A stretch of DNA of 64,000 nt from WTJH01 sp049889695 (GCA_049889695.1 JBMHCX010000016.1:35522-99521), one strand, 5' to 3'. Positions 50,975-59,983 are shown, counted from the first letter of the stretch. Notes: generated by a model from the letters alone, not told the origin. Numbers and translations: made by a program.

Positions 50975-52294
50975 ATGAAAAAATTCCTTTTTATTTTTTC
51001 AATTTTGTTTATAGTTGCTTGTTCTGACACCGACACAACCGATGACTTACAAGCACAAATAACAGAATTGGAGGAAATTGTAGAAGCTTTGCGAAACACG
51101 ATTAGCGGTTTGCAAACGACCAACACTACTCTAACAAGCAGAATTGATCAGGCCATTCAAGACTTGGATGCGGCTGAGCTTTTAATTCAACAATTGAGAG
51201 GGGACCTCACCACCACTCAATCTAGTCTTACGCTAGCAGTAAACGCTAATGCCACGGCAGAAGAGCGTATTGAAGAATTGCAAGGGCGACTTTCAGATGC
51301 CCAGGCAGCGATTAACGGAGCTTCTTACAGCGATGTTGTTAACCTAGGAGCTACCGGAACTATTGCTGAACAGACTCCTGAACAGGCGCAACAAACCATT
51401 TACGGAAAATGGGACATTGGAAGTTCCTCTGCCAAAGGTGCTAACTGTACTTTTGATTTCTTTGAGTTTAGCGATGAGAACTACATCTTGTCCATTAACA
51501 CTCCGGATGGAAAAGCTCAAGTATTTGGTACTTATGCCATCAATGAGACGGCCAGTGGAACCGTTGAAAACGTAACGCTCTTGTGGAATGATGCTGGAAC
51601 AGAAAGAGTTATTGCAACACTGACCAACATTGTCGTGGTAGAGGAAACAGATTCTACACTAACAGCTACTTTCGACATTACACTTCAACTGCCAGAGGCT
51701 CTTCAAACCTGCCAAGCCAATCTTGAAGGAGATGTAACAGCTGGGAAAGACGAACCAACCTCTGTGGGGGCAAATGGTGATGACACCATTGCTGACCAAG
51801 AAGATGTGGGAGCTTTTAGTAATCACGCCTTAATTGTCGGAGATTGGAGACTTACTTCTTTTGTTGAAAACGGAGAAGAACTAATTCAGGATCAGTACCG
51901 ATATGCGTGTATAGATGAAAGCACAATCAGCTACAACGAGGAGACAGGAGAAGAAACGTATGAGACGATTGCAGGATGTGATGTCAATGCAATGGTGATT
52001 AACTTCTCTGACTACGGTACCTACTTATTGGCTGCTGTTAATGCGAATGGCTCAAACGCTCGCGTTGAAGTAGACGATTGGTATTGGGTATCAGCCGATC
52101 AGGACCGTATCGGGCTTGTTTTCCAAGACGGAGATGAAGTGGACACTGAAGAATACGATATAGAAATTGATCTGGATCGTCTTGTTCTAACACGTCAATA
52201 TTTTGATATTTCTTATGATTTCAATCCAACGACTGGAGAAGAAGTCATGACGGAAGAGCGCGTTACTGCTAGAATTTCTCTAGTACGAGAATAA
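50975..52294 (+). CDS. Lipoprotein with coiled coil and two lipocalin-like modules
   Basis: A 439-residue lipoprotein. The lipobox is FIVAC with Cys16. Residues about 24-120 are a long coiled coil (ITELEEIVEALRNTISGLQ and further heptads), like the stalk of Lpp-type or trimeric surface proteins. After a Thr/Gln-rich linker come two beta-rich modules, about 143-250 and 285-435, that each begin with a G-x-W pattern (GKWDIGSSS and GDWRLTSFVENGEE), hold two cysteines (C154/C239-like and C315/C330-like) and are rich in Asp/Glu/Thr. This pattern is that of lipocalin-like 'DUF' modules of Bacteroidota lipoproteins. Function unknown; attachment at the outer membrane is inferred. Confidence 0.75.
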   Translation: MKKFLFIFSILFIVACSDTDTTDDLQAQITELEEIVEALRNTISGLQTTNTTLTSRIDQAIQDLDAAELLIQQLRGDLTTTQSSLTLAVNANATAEERIEELQGRLSDAQAAINGASYSDVVNLGATGTIAEQTPEQAQQTIYGKWDIGSSSAKGANCTFDFFEFSDENYILSINTPDGKAQVFGTYAINETASGTVENVTLLWNDAGTERVIATLTNIVVVEETDSTLTATFDITLQLPEALQTCQANLEGDVTAGKDEPTSVGANGDDTIADQEDVGAFSNHALIVGDWRLTSFVENGEELIQDQYRYACIDESTISYNEETGEETYETIAGCDVNAMVINFSDYGTYLLAAVNANGSNARVEVDDWYWVSADQDRIGLVFQDGDEVDTEEYDIEIDLDRLVLTRQYFDISYDFNPTTGEEVMTEERVTARISLVRE

Positions 52295-52320
52295 ACGCTG
52301 TTTACTCCATTAAAAAGAAA

Positions 52321-52347
52321 ACCCGGATGATCATCCGGGTTTTTTTA
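52321..52347 (+). terminator. Intrinsic terminator of the lipoprotein gene
   Basis: The 20-base palindrome at 52321-52340 (arms ACCCGGATGA and TCATCCGGGT) is followed by a T run (52341-52347) on the plus strand. It begins 26 bases after the stop codon. Confidence 0.92.
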
Positions 52348-52351
52348 TTCC

Positions 52352-52433
52352 AAAAAAAAACACCCCTACGATTCGATCACGCTTAAATCTTACCTAAATC
52401 AAACAAAACAAATGGATCTGATCTGCAGGGGTG
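52352..52433 (-). terminator. Minus-strand terminator-like element with long loop
   Basis: On the minus strand, CACCCCT (52433-52427) can pair with AGGGGTG (52367-52361), directly followed by nine T (52360-52352). The loop is 59 bases, much longer than a usual terminator. It stands 81 bases beyond the stop codon of the hydrolase gene and may be its terminator or the 3' end of an independent small RNA. Confidence 0.5.
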
Positions 52434-52513
52434 CCTAGCAACTTTGCATTAAAGGTATGTAAATCTTTGATTTATAGGGATTAATTTATTGTTAAATCCA
52501 AAAAATTAGTGGA

Positions 52514-53380
52514 TTAATTTTCTGAGAAGAGGGTTTTTAGGGTTTCTACAACTAAAGCTATATCGGTCCAAATTAAAAAATGATTCTTGTTCGGGTATTC
52601 ATGAATCTTTGCTTTTGGCCATATTTGGCGGATATAATCAGCCGTCTGATCTGAGACCAGAAAATCTGCTCCCCCTTGAATAAATATTGACTGTCCATCA
52701 AACTTTTGAAAAGGGGCTTCTACTTTTTGAAGGTCGTTTGCTAATAGGAGCATTTCTGTATTGCTTTGGAGAAAATTTCGACTCATCAGGAGTTGTCCAA
52801 GCTTCGTTGCTCCCCAACGATTATACCAACGGGCCTCTTGATAGGGAGCAGCAACTGTTCCGGCAATACTCAATAAATGTTCTATATGATTAGGGTAGTC
52901 TATTGCCAGTCGTAATGCCAAGGCCGATCCGTAGGAATGACCTACTAGCGTACATGGATGGCAGAAAAGTTCCATAAGGGGTTGAAGGGCCCTGCTTTGT
53001 TCAGCCAAAGAATTCGCTTGTACAGTGCTTAAGCCAAATGTAGGCCGATCAAATACAACTATCTGATAGTCATGCGCTATTGAACTGTTTAAAAGCAGTT
53101 TTTTCCAGGCGGTCCAGTCGCCTGGAGATCCATGAATAAGCAATAATGTAGGGCGTTCTTTTTTTTTGGTATACCAAGAGTAGATTTGTCCTCCCGCCCC
53201 TTTAAAGTATTTTTCGATAGGGGAAATTCCCTTTTTTTGGAATTCACTCAGGTGTTTAGCGAGGGGTTGTGGCTTTTGCCACTGCAAAAAAATAGTCCCA
53301 CTAAGCAAGCCAGCCAAGAAGAGCCAGAAAAAGATTTTTATTACCTTTTTTAAATTATGAGTGAATCGATGGATAGACAT
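52514..53380 (-). CDS. Alpha/beta hydrolase with N-terminal membrane anchor
   Basis: A 288-residue protein of the alpha/beta hydrolase fold. An uncleaved-looking hydrophobic segment (about 15-30) anchors it. LLIHGSPGDWTAWKKLL (about 76-92) holds the oxyanion HG, LVGHSYGSALALRLA (about 142-156) holds the nucleophile Ser in GHSYG, and the acid and His lie in GADFLVSDQTADY and NKNHFLIW near the end. The substrate is unknown; esterase or lipase activity is inferred from the fold. Divergent from galM with an 82-base gap. Confidence 0.85.
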   Translation of the reverse strand: MSIHRFTHNLKKVIKIFFWLFLAGLLSGTIFLQWQKPQPLAKHLSEFQKKGISPIEKYFKGAGGQIYSWYTKKKERPTLLLIHGSPGDWTAWKKLLLNSSIAHDYQIVVFDRPTFGLSTVQANSLAEQSRALQPLMELFCHPCTLVGHSYGSALALRLAIDYPNHIEHLLSIAGTVAAPYQEARWYNRWGATKLGQLLMSRNFLQSNTEMLLLANDLQKVEAPFQKFDGQSIFIQGGADFLVSDQTADYIRQIWPKAKIHEYPNKNHFLIWTDIALVVETLKTLFSEN

Positions 53381-53462
53381 CTATATTTCCAATTTCCGTT
53401 TAGTTTGCGCGATCGTTTGTCGTATTTTGAAGAAAAGATAAACAAGATTTATATTTAGCGTG

Positions 53463-54476
53463 ATGGAGTTTCCTAAAATTACCGCTATTCCATGGGGGCA
53501 TCTGGCCGATGGTCGAGAAATTATTTGCTATACCCTTTGCCATGCCAACGGACTGACTTTAGAAGTGCTGAACTATGGGGGCATTATCCGCCGCTTGGCT
53601 GTTCCCGACCGCTTTGGCAATTTGCAAAACGTAGTTTTAGGTTTCGACCATCTGGAAGACTACCTAAATAACAGTCCTTATTTAGGGGCTTTGGTCGGTC
53701 GGTATGCCAATCGTATTGCTTACGGTAAATATCCCTCTTCTACAGGGCAAGTACAGCTTTCAGTCAATCATGGGAAGCATCATTTACACGGCGGACACCA
53801 AGGCTTTGATCGATCGGTATGGGACATATGTACAGATGTATCTTCCGAACAGCCACGATTAAAACTAAGTATTCAAAGCCCCGATGGAGAAGAAGGCTTT
53901 CCTGGAAATTTGTCTATCTCGGTTGAATATATATTTACTCCTGAAGGAAGCTTACAGCTAGTGTATACAGCTGAATCGGATCGAGAAACCATTGTCAATT
54001 TAACCCAACACAGTTATTTTAATCTGGGTGGGGAGTTGAACAAGGCGGTAGATGAACATAGGTGCCAAATAAACGCTTCTTCAGTTTTGGCGGTAGACAG
54101 GGCGTTAATGCCAACAGGTAAATTTAGTCCCTTAGATGCCTCTCCTTTAGATTTTCGATTGGAAAAGCCTTTAGATGCTTCACAGACCTATGATCACTGT
54201 TATGTTTTAGAGACAACAGCAGGGGAAATGAAATGCGCAGCAAAGGTCTTTGATCCTGGGTCAGGCAGAGCGATGGAAGTTTGGACCGACCAGCCTGGAG
54301 TTCAATTATACATCCCTCAAACACTGCCTCAACCCTTTGTTTCTCGAGGAGCCTTTTGTTTAGAAACTCAAAACTTCCCCGACGCTCCAAATCATCCACA
54401 CTTTCCTACTGCCGTTCTACTACCCGGCCAGATATACCGTAGTGAAACCCATTACAATTTTAGCGTTATCCACTAA
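53463..54476 (+). CDS. galM: Aldose 1-epimerase (mutarotase)
   Basis: Interconverts alpha and beta anomers of glucose or galactose (337 residues). Motifs: NYGGIIRRLAVPDR (about 35-48), GRYANRIAYGK (about 80-90), NHGKHHLHGGHQGFDR (about 101-116) with the conserved His, NLTQHSYFNLGG (about 179-190) with the catalytic His, and LETQNFPDAPNHPHFP (about 299-314) with the catalytic Glu. The start ATG at 53463 is preferred to the GTG just before it. A group of three micro-genes follows in the same direction. Confidence 0.95.
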   Translation: MEFPKITAIPWGHLADGREIICYTLCHANGLTLEVLNYGGIIRRLAVPDRFGNLQNVVLGFDHLEDYLNNSPYLGALVGRYANRIAYGKYPSSTGQVQLSVNHGKHHLHGGHQGFDRSVWDICTDVSSEQPRLKLSIQSPDGEEGFPGNLSISVEYIFTPEGSLQLVYTAESDRETIVNLTQHSYFNLGGELNKAVDEHRCQINASSVLAVDRALMPTGKFSPLDASPLDFRLEKPLDASQTYDHCYVLETTAGEMKCAAKVFDPGSGRAMEVWTDQPGVQLYIPQTLPQPFVSRGAFCLETQNFPDAPNHPHFPTAVLLPGQIYRSETHYNFSVIH

Positions 54477-54536
54477 TAATCAGCATTTTATTTTGTTTTT
54501 CTGAGGATTTTATTTATCTTAAATAAAAAACAATCG

Positions 54537-54701
54537 ATGATTAAAAAATCAGATTATTGGCTGTTAGGTGCAGCCTTTGTTAGCTTTTGCCTTTCGGTAG
54601 GTCTTTGGTTCAGCGGAGAGCAAGAGCAGGGAATGTATGTGGGTATTTGGGTGCCTTCAATCTTAGCAGCTGGAGGATACTTTAAACAAATGGGGAAGTA
54701 A
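54537..54701 (+). CDS. Micro-protein of 54 residues, two membrane helices
   Basis: ATG at 54537, TAA at 54699-54701. The product begins MIKKSDYWLLGAAFVSFCL and ends YFKQMGK, with a first hydrophobic stretch at about 8-27 and a second at about 33-48 (YVGIWVPSILAAGGYF). The stop codon overlaps the next ATG (TAATG), which is strong evidence that both are translated. It lies 60 bases after galM. No function is known to me. Confidence 0.6.
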   Translation: MIKKSDYWLLGAAFVSFCLSVGLWFSGEQEQGMYVGIWVPSILAAGGYFKQMGK

Positions 54702-54886
54702 TGGGAAGCGCGGTTTTATTTTTGATAGGCCTAGCCATTTTTGGTGCTGTTTTGTTAGCTGCTCGTTATTCCATTACTGAAAAGCGTTTGGAGGATCAAA
54801 AAAAATTAGAAGTAGATCGAATGGATTATGACGGGGGTGGTAATTTTGGACGAATTCCGGATACTAAACCCAAAAGTAGAGCATAA
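54701..54886 (+). CDS. Micro-protein of 61 residues, one membrane helix
   Basis: The ATG shares its A with the stop of the previous micro-gene. One N-terminal helix (about 3-22, AVLFLIGLAIFGAVLLAARY) is followed by a charged, helical stretch and a basic tail (IPDTKPKSRA). It looks like a small, single-pass inner-membrane protein. The next micro-gene starts 2 bases after its stop. Confidence 0.65.
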   Translation: MGSAVLFLIGLAIFGAVLLAARYSITEKRLEDQKKLEVDRMDYDGGGNFGRIPDTKPKSRA

Positions 54887-54888
54887 TC

Positions 54889-55047
54889 ATGAAACGATAT
54901 TCCTATAAAATTCTCGAAAATAAATTATTCAAGAAGCCCCAAATAACCGAGGAAAACCTCAATAAGCTCGGGATGGATGGTTATGAATTAGTTGAGGTTA
55001 CACAAGCCGAGGGACTGACCAAAGCCTTTTTTAAAAAGGAATTATAA
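54889..55047 (+). CDS. DUF4177-like micro-protein of 52 residues
   Basis: ATG at 54889, TAA at 55045-55047. The product MKRYSYKILENKLFKKPQ continues with LNKLGMDGYELVEVTQAEG and ends FFKKEL. The pattern Y-x-Y-K-I ... L-N-x-L-G-x-x-G-[YW]-E-L-V is that of DUF4177-like small soluble proteins. It is cytosolic. Third gene of the micro-gene group behind galM. The tight spacing (2 bases) supports coexpression. Confidence 0.6.
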   Translation: MKRYSYKILENKLFKKPQITEENLNKLGMDGYELVEVTQAEGLTKAFFKKEL

Positions 55048-55223
55048 ATCGATTACTAGCGGACACCGGTATTATAAATGGTCGAAGGAGAGATTGATGA
55101 CTATTCCTTGCTTTGAGTAGTTAACATTCGCCCATCGGCACATCAAACAACCTGCAATCTATTTTAATGCTTAATTACCCATGATGCATTTTTGTTACAT
55201 TAGCAGCAAAAATTGCCGTGAAA

Positions 55224-55808
55224 ATGAAGATAATATTTACATCCTTAGCACTTTTGTTGAGTATATGGTGTCAGGCGCAAGGAATTGAAAAGATTCAAAT
55301 TCCTCCTTCCGAAGCATCCATCTACAGGCTTTCCCAAAACAATTTCAATCAAGTGATGATTAAAAACACCTCTGATCTATCCATACAAGTTGAGATTTTT
55401 CAGCAGGGGTCTGATCAAAAATCGGGAGGTTTCGGTCTGTCGGCCAAGGGAAAGACTGCTGTAGACCTAGATGAAGACAAATATCTTCGTTTGGTGAATA
55501 ACAATCCGACTGCTGTGATTTTGGAGTTGAAACAACGCAAGCAAAAACAGCAAAAAGAGTTAAATGAAGAACGTCGCATACAACTGACGCTATTGAACTC
55601 ATCTGCTCGTTCAATTCCCTTGATTATTCCTACGGTAATGAACCCTAACCTTTTGCCCTTTTCTAGGAGTGGTGTGTCTTTGACCCTCGGGCAAAAAATA
55701 TACCTCAAAAAAAGGATGCGTCGTCAGCTTCTTTTTGAAGTGACTGACAGTTTAGCCCAGGGGACTGAAATAGATATCTCAGAGCTAGTCAGTGCCTTAA
55801 ACCCATAG
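55224..55808 (+). CDS. Small exported protein of unknown function
   Basis: A 194-residue protein with a signal peptide (about 1-18, ending CQAQG) and a body that begins like an Ig-type or chaperone-type beta sandwich (IYRLSQNNFNQVMIKNTSDLSIQVEIFQQ). A lysine/glutamine-rich helix (KQRKQKQQKELNEERRIQ) leads to a second beta part (SARSIPLIIPTVMNPNLLPF, GVSLTLGQKIYLKK). The ATG at 55224 is preferred to a GTG at 55218. No family is recognised. It faces the 1205-residue gene tail to tail with 14 bases between. Confidence 0.7.
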   Translation: MKIIFTSLALLLSIWCQAQGIEKIQIPPSEASIYRLSQNNFNQVMIKNTSDLSIQVEIFQQGSDQKSGGFGLSAKGKTAVDLDEDKYLRLVNNNPTAVILELKQRKQKQQKELNEERRIQLTLLNSSARSIPLIIPTVMNPNLLPFSRSGVSLTLGQKIYLKKRMRRQLLFEVTDSLAQGTEIDISELVSALNP

Positions 55809-55822
55809 AGCTTCCCTACAAG

Positions 55823-58800
55823 CTAGTATACCTTACCAGTTCCTTTTGCACTACCACAGCTAAAGGCCGCTTGATTGGTCCCATTGAACATGTCTTGGAC
55901 GGCACGCTGGAAATTTCGTTTAGGATCTAAGTTATCCCAGCTCATGCCGTAGAGGGTAATATATTCTGTGTTACAATCGTTCGCGTTAAAAATAATTTGA
56001 GGGTTCTGATGTCTACCAGACATGATGTGATCGCCCAAGCAAACGTGTTGTAAGTTTAAAATATCATGTCCAAACTCGTGCCACATGACTTTCATGGAAA
56101 GCGGAATATCTACGCTAAAGTCGGTCACCCGATGTTCATTCCACGCCGATTGCTTGTAACTGATTTCAATCTGATTATCGTCGCATACCCTTGACGCATA
56201 AGCTACTGCCTGTGCCGTCCATTGACTGTCAGGAATAATATTAAAGGTGTAATTATTGGGATCGATCGAGCTAAGGTCTACCCCGTATCGACTAGCATCC
56301 TGGATGAAAACACTGAGGTAAGAGGCCGGGTCGTTAATGTCTAACTGGCTGTAAACCGAGTCGGCATAGAATCCTATTCCTTGGAAGTTATTGACGGCGG
56401 TAAAGGGTAAATCACTCGTATTGATTTTTTCCAATAGTGTTTTGGCACGAATGTTTTGTCCATTCATAGTGGACTGGTAGTGCATTTCCAATGGATTCGT
56501 ATAGCTTCGATCGGATTGCACAAAACTATCGATAGGCGTTGCCTGCAAATCAATTAGCCTTCTAAATTCACCATTGAGGTCGTTGGTATAGAAAAAGTCC
56601 GTGAGATCCCAAACACGAGTGGCTTGCGATTCGGAAGGGAAATACAGGATGTAGCCCGCCAGTTGACCCGACTGCACCAAAAAGTATTCTACTCCGTTTT
56701 CACTCAGGTGGTTTTGCCAATTGTATTGTCCGAAACTTTGGCAGTTCAACATTTCCTCGGAATTGCTATAAGCGGTTTGTTTGCGGAGTCCTGTAGAACG
56801 ATAGATCCCGTCCTGCAGGGTAGGTGTCACCGTTTGCCCATAACTAGAAAAGGCAGCATTCTGATTTAAGTCTGTTTGAACAGCACTAATTAAGGCATCT
56901 ACAGAGGCGAAGTTGGAAATGAGATAGTCACTTACAATAGAAGACCCTTGCAACAATTGTACATATAGCAACTGATCATTATCATCGTTGTACCAAAAGT
57001 TTAGTTCATATTGGCTTAAGGCACTATTCACTGAACTAATGATGGAAAAACGCGCATCTATAAGTTCTGTACTCACCACTTGAATACCCGTCGTAGATCC
57101 TCCAAAAAAGCTTGTATACCAGTTTAGGATAGAACTTCCTTGTTGTAGGGAGCTTTGTTTGTAATAGATGTTCCTTCCGCCAAAAGGAATGGGTTGGCAC
57201 CCATTGGAAGTAACCGTATTGACGAATCCACTATACAAATCAAAACTAATGGTGGGGGTCGCTGGAGGGGTATTGGTCTGTGGAAAGCTACTGGCGTCTT
57301 TAGGATCGGTTCCAGCATTGAGCTCTGCTTGATCTGTATATCCGTCGTTGTCATCGTCTGTATCGGCTGGATCTGCAATTCCGTCCTGATCGAAATCAGG
57401 GAAACTCATAGCATCTAGCGGATCTGTTCCGGCTGTATTTTCATCGACATCCGAGACACCATCGTTGTCATCGTCCGTATCGAATTCATTAGCAATACCA
57501 TCTCCATCTAAATCGGCGATCATGAGGCGCGCTCCTTTAACGATTTTATAAGCACGAGGAGGATTTCCAACGGCATTTCCCTGCCCGTCATAAACGGCGA
57601 CTACGATCACATTGGTGCCCGTGCGGCTTTGGATGTGAAGTTGTCCTTGGGCCCAGTGGATTTGTGTATTAGAAGCGGCCATGCTGTAAGCTGCTGTGTT
57701 TTGGGTCGGATTAGCCGTACAGTTAGTAGCATCGCTATTGAGTGCTCTTTTTCCGTCCACTAGATTTCCATTGGCTTGGAAGGTGTAAAACATATAAGCT
57801 TCTCCACAGTTGGGGACAGTAAATGTTGTTTGGATGTTTCCTTGGCCATCCAAATCGTAGAGCTGTGTAACATTCCAGTTTCCTTGAAGTTCAGCAGCTG
57901 AAATTGAACGAGGGTCAGGAATAGAGGCTGCGTTTTTAGGATTAGACCCTAATTCCTGTTCCAAAAGATCGGAATAGGTGTCGTTATCATCATCTGGGTC
58001 CATGTCATCGAAGATTCCATCTCCATCAAAATCTAAATATCGAGCTTCACGCACTAATTTATAGCCGAGTACTTGTCCCTGATGAGTTCTCAATTGACCA
58101 TTATCTTCAATTTTCACAACCAGACTGTTGTTTTCCAAAGGTCGGATAAGTATGAGTTGGGTATTGCTGTTTTGATGAGAATACGCAATAATATTTCCTT
58201 CATTTTTAAGCGTATAGCTGGTGTTGACTGCCTGAGTTGGTGAGCCAGTACAGCTACTCCCTCCAAGGGTAAATGGACGTTGTTGGAAAGTTATTTGGTT
58301 GTTGGCACCAAATTCAAAATAATTAGAGGCCATTCCGCAATTGGGGGTGGAATAGATTTGTTCTATCTCGTCAGTAGCATTGAGCTCATATACTTCACGC
58401 ATGTTCCAATTACCATTTAAGTCATTTGCCGAAATACGGGGAAGACTAATGGTATTCGAAACAATGGAAGAAACCACATCTCCAATAGGATCGTCATTAT
58501 CGGTGTCCTCAGGAGTACTTTGTTGGGTAGGTTCAAGAAGCCCCTCGTTGGTATAGTCGAGGTTTGTTTGGGTACTTTGTGAGTTGACATTGATCCCCGC
58601 ACCCAATTGAAGCTCATTTTCTACAGGGTTATCTCCCGGGTTTTGGGTAACTGCAGCGGCAGTTCCTGAAAATGCTTGGGTAGAGCCAAAGCTAATACCA
58701 CTAAAATAGAGTGCATTACCGATCAGGAAACTATTGTTCGAAAAGATCAATACCCGAGCTACAAAAGCCGTTCGCTGTCCAGAAGCATTCCAAAATTGAA

Positions 58801-59440
58801 AGTAACAATTCAGGCCATAGTCGATGGTGATAACCAATCTATTAAAGTTGGTTTTACTGCTGGCTCCCCCTAGATCTATATCCCAGCTGCCGACTAATTT
58901 TTGAGCGAGCTCGAAATTAAAATTGGCCTGGATGTCTAATGCTTCATCCACGGTAATTTGTTTTACTGCAGTAGTGTCGCTTAGTACATTATTCCAATGT
59001 TGGAAAACATGACCTGCTTCAGGGAGTGCAGTTAGTCGGAGTTGCGTTCCAGCACCGAAGATGGGGCCCGTATTGGACTCTCCAACTTCTAAATTTTCAA
59101 CTCTAATACTTCCTTCTCCTGTTACCCCAAGATTCAGGCGGTATTCTATTCTTCTAAATACGGGGACCAGATTGAGGTCTTCTTCTATGGTTAGGGTAAG
59201 CGGATTACTGGTATATTGAGCTCCAGTTAACAGATTACCCCACGCAACAAATTCATAATTTTCATCTGGAATTGCGGTAAAAGTGACCGATGTCCCTTCC
59301 GCCAACACGCCCGTCTGACCGGTAGCAGAACCATTTTCAATTAACGGTGATATGGCCACATTGTAAGTGATGTCTTCTTTTTTACACCCTGAAAATAGGC
59401 AGACGATGAGCGTGAAATACCCTAAAAATTTTGCTTTCAT
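55823..59440 (-). CDS. Large modular lipoprotein with TSP3 repeats and a C-terminal zinc metalloprotease domain
   Basis: A 1205-residue lipoprotein (lipobox FSGC, Cys19). Order of parts: two InlB-B-repeat-like beta domains (about 25-96 and 98-175; FTAIPDENYEFVAWGN and LTALPEAGHVFQHWNN); a lipocalin-like part (about 178-330); then two copies of a module of the form 'lipocalin-like domain + thrombospondin type 3 repeats', at about 338-515 and 517-720. The shared markers are LNGNWNMREVYELN/LQGNWNVTQLYDLD and PNCGMA/PNCGEA, with DFDGDGIFDD and DLDGDGIANEFD in the calcium repeats. A C-terminal catalytic domain has HEFGHDILNLQH (H1121, E1122, H1125, H1132) and an IMS Met-turn-like stretch. The third histidine is one position later than in the standard HExxHxxGxxH. 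Single gene with a TACTTTTG -7 box. Confidence 0.85.
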   Translation of the reverse strand: MKAKFLGYFTLIVCLFSGCKKEDITYNVAISPLIENGSATGQTGVLAEGTSVTFTAIPDENYEFVAWGNLLTGAQYTSNPLTLTIEEDLNLVPVFRRIEYRLNLGVTGEGSIRVENLEVGESNTGPIFGAGTQLRLTALPEAGHVFQHWNNVLSDTTAVKQITVDEALDIQANFNFELAQKLVGSWDIDLGGASSKTNFNRLVITIDYGLNCYFQFWNASGQRTAFVARVLIFSNNSFLIGNALYFSGISFGSTQAFSGTAAAVTQNPGDNPVENELQLGAGINVNSQSTQTNLDYTNEGLLEPTQQSTPEDTDNDDPIGDVVSSIVSNTISLPRISANDLNGNWNMREVYELNATDEIEQIYSTPNCGMASNYFEFGANNQITFQQRPFTLGGSSCTGSPTQAVNTSYTLKNEGNIIAYSHQNSNTQLILIRPLENNSLVVKIEDNGQLRTHQGQVLGYKLVREARYLDFDGDGIFDDMDPDDDNDTYSDLLEQELGSNPKNAASIPDPRSISAAELQGNWNVTQLYDLDGQGNIQTTFTVPNCGEAYMFYTFQANGNLVDGKRALNSDATNCTANPTQNTAAYSMAASNTQIHWAQGQLHIQSRTGTNVIVVAVYDGQGNAVGNPPRAYKIVKGARLMIADLDGDGIANEFDTDDDNDGVSDVDENTAGTDPLDAMSFPDFDQDGIADPADTDDDNDGYTDQAELNAGTDPKDASSFPQTNTPPATPTISFDLYSGFVNTVTSNGCQPIPFGGRNIYYKQSSLQQGSSILNWYTSFFGGSTTGIQVVSTELIDARFSIISSVNSALSQYELNFWYNDDNDQLLYVQLLQGSSIVSDYLISNFASVDALISAVQTDLNQNAAFSSYGQTVTPTLQDGIYRSTGLRKQTAYSNSEEMLNCQSFGQYNWQNHLSENGVEYFLVQSGQLAGYILYFPSESQATRVWDLTDFFYTNDLNGEFRRLIDLQATPIDSFVQSDRSYTNPLEMHYQSTMNGQNIRAKTLLEKINTSDLPFTAVNNFQGIGFYADSVYSQLDINDPASYLSVFIQDASRYGVDLSSIDPNNYTFNIIPDSQWTAQAVAYASRVCDDNQIEISYKQSAWNEHRVTDFSVDIPLSMKVMWHEFGHDILNLQHVCLGDHIMSGRHQNPQIIFNANDCNTEYITLYGMSWDNLDPKRNFQRAVQDMFNGTNQAAFSCGSAKGTGKVY

Positions 59441-59462
59441 GTACTATAATTTCCCCTTAATA

Positions 59463-59470
59463 CAAAAGTA
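59463..59470 (-). promoter_or_regulatory. Candidate -7 box of the large lipoprotein gene
   Basis: On the minus strand this reads TACTTTTG, a perfect TAnnTTTG match, 22 bases before the ATG at 59440. Confidence 0.5.
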
Positions 59471-59524
59471 AAAAGTTTAGGAATTGCATTTGCCTTTTAG
59501 TTTAACTTATTTACTTTTAAGTAT

Positions 59525-59911
59525 ATGGATAAAGTCAAATGGTTCGGAATTCTTCTATCCCTTGGCGTATTTGCCTTTTTGGGAGTAGCCGTTCTCTGGG
59601 AGGCTACTATGAGCACTCACATGGATGGATTTATTCCTTTTTTGGCTGTTGGAATTTGGGCAGTAGTTGGTTGGCTTTGCACCTATATTCTACGTCATCT
59701 AAAACAATCTCCCGCGCCTGTCGTCAGCCTTTGGATTTTAGGATTTTATGGGCTGTTTGGGTTCAATCTATTGGTCGAAGCTTTTGTCTTACCCTATTTC
59801 GGATGGGATAACACGCCTGATAATGATTGGTATTTTCAGTTGTGGTGGGTCATCGTATTGTTATGGGCGTTTTTGGGTCCTTTTTGGATGAAAAAGAAGT
59901 TGAGAAGCTAG
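59525..59911 (+). CDS. Small membrane protein with four predicted helices
   Basis: A 128-residue inner-membrane protein with hydrophobic stretches at about 6-26, 38-57, 65-87 and 103-120 and a basic C-terminus (KKKLRS). It is rich in tryptophan and phenylalanine (WWVIVLLWAFLGPFW). No known domain is recognised. It stands 72 bases before the flavin monooxygenase gene, so a link between the two is possible but not shown. Confidence 0.75.
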   Translation: MDKVKWFGILLSLGVFAFLGVAVLWEATMSTHMDGFIPFLAVGIWAVVGWLCTYILRHLKQSPAPVVSLWILGFYGLFGFNLLVEAFVLPYFGWDNTPDNDWYFQLWWVIVLLWAFLGPFWMKKKLRS

Positions 59912-59983
59912 GATGTTCGGAGGTCTTGCTTAGGCGGGAAACCCCTACAAGAGGCTATTTTTTGTATCTTCTACATCAAAAAC

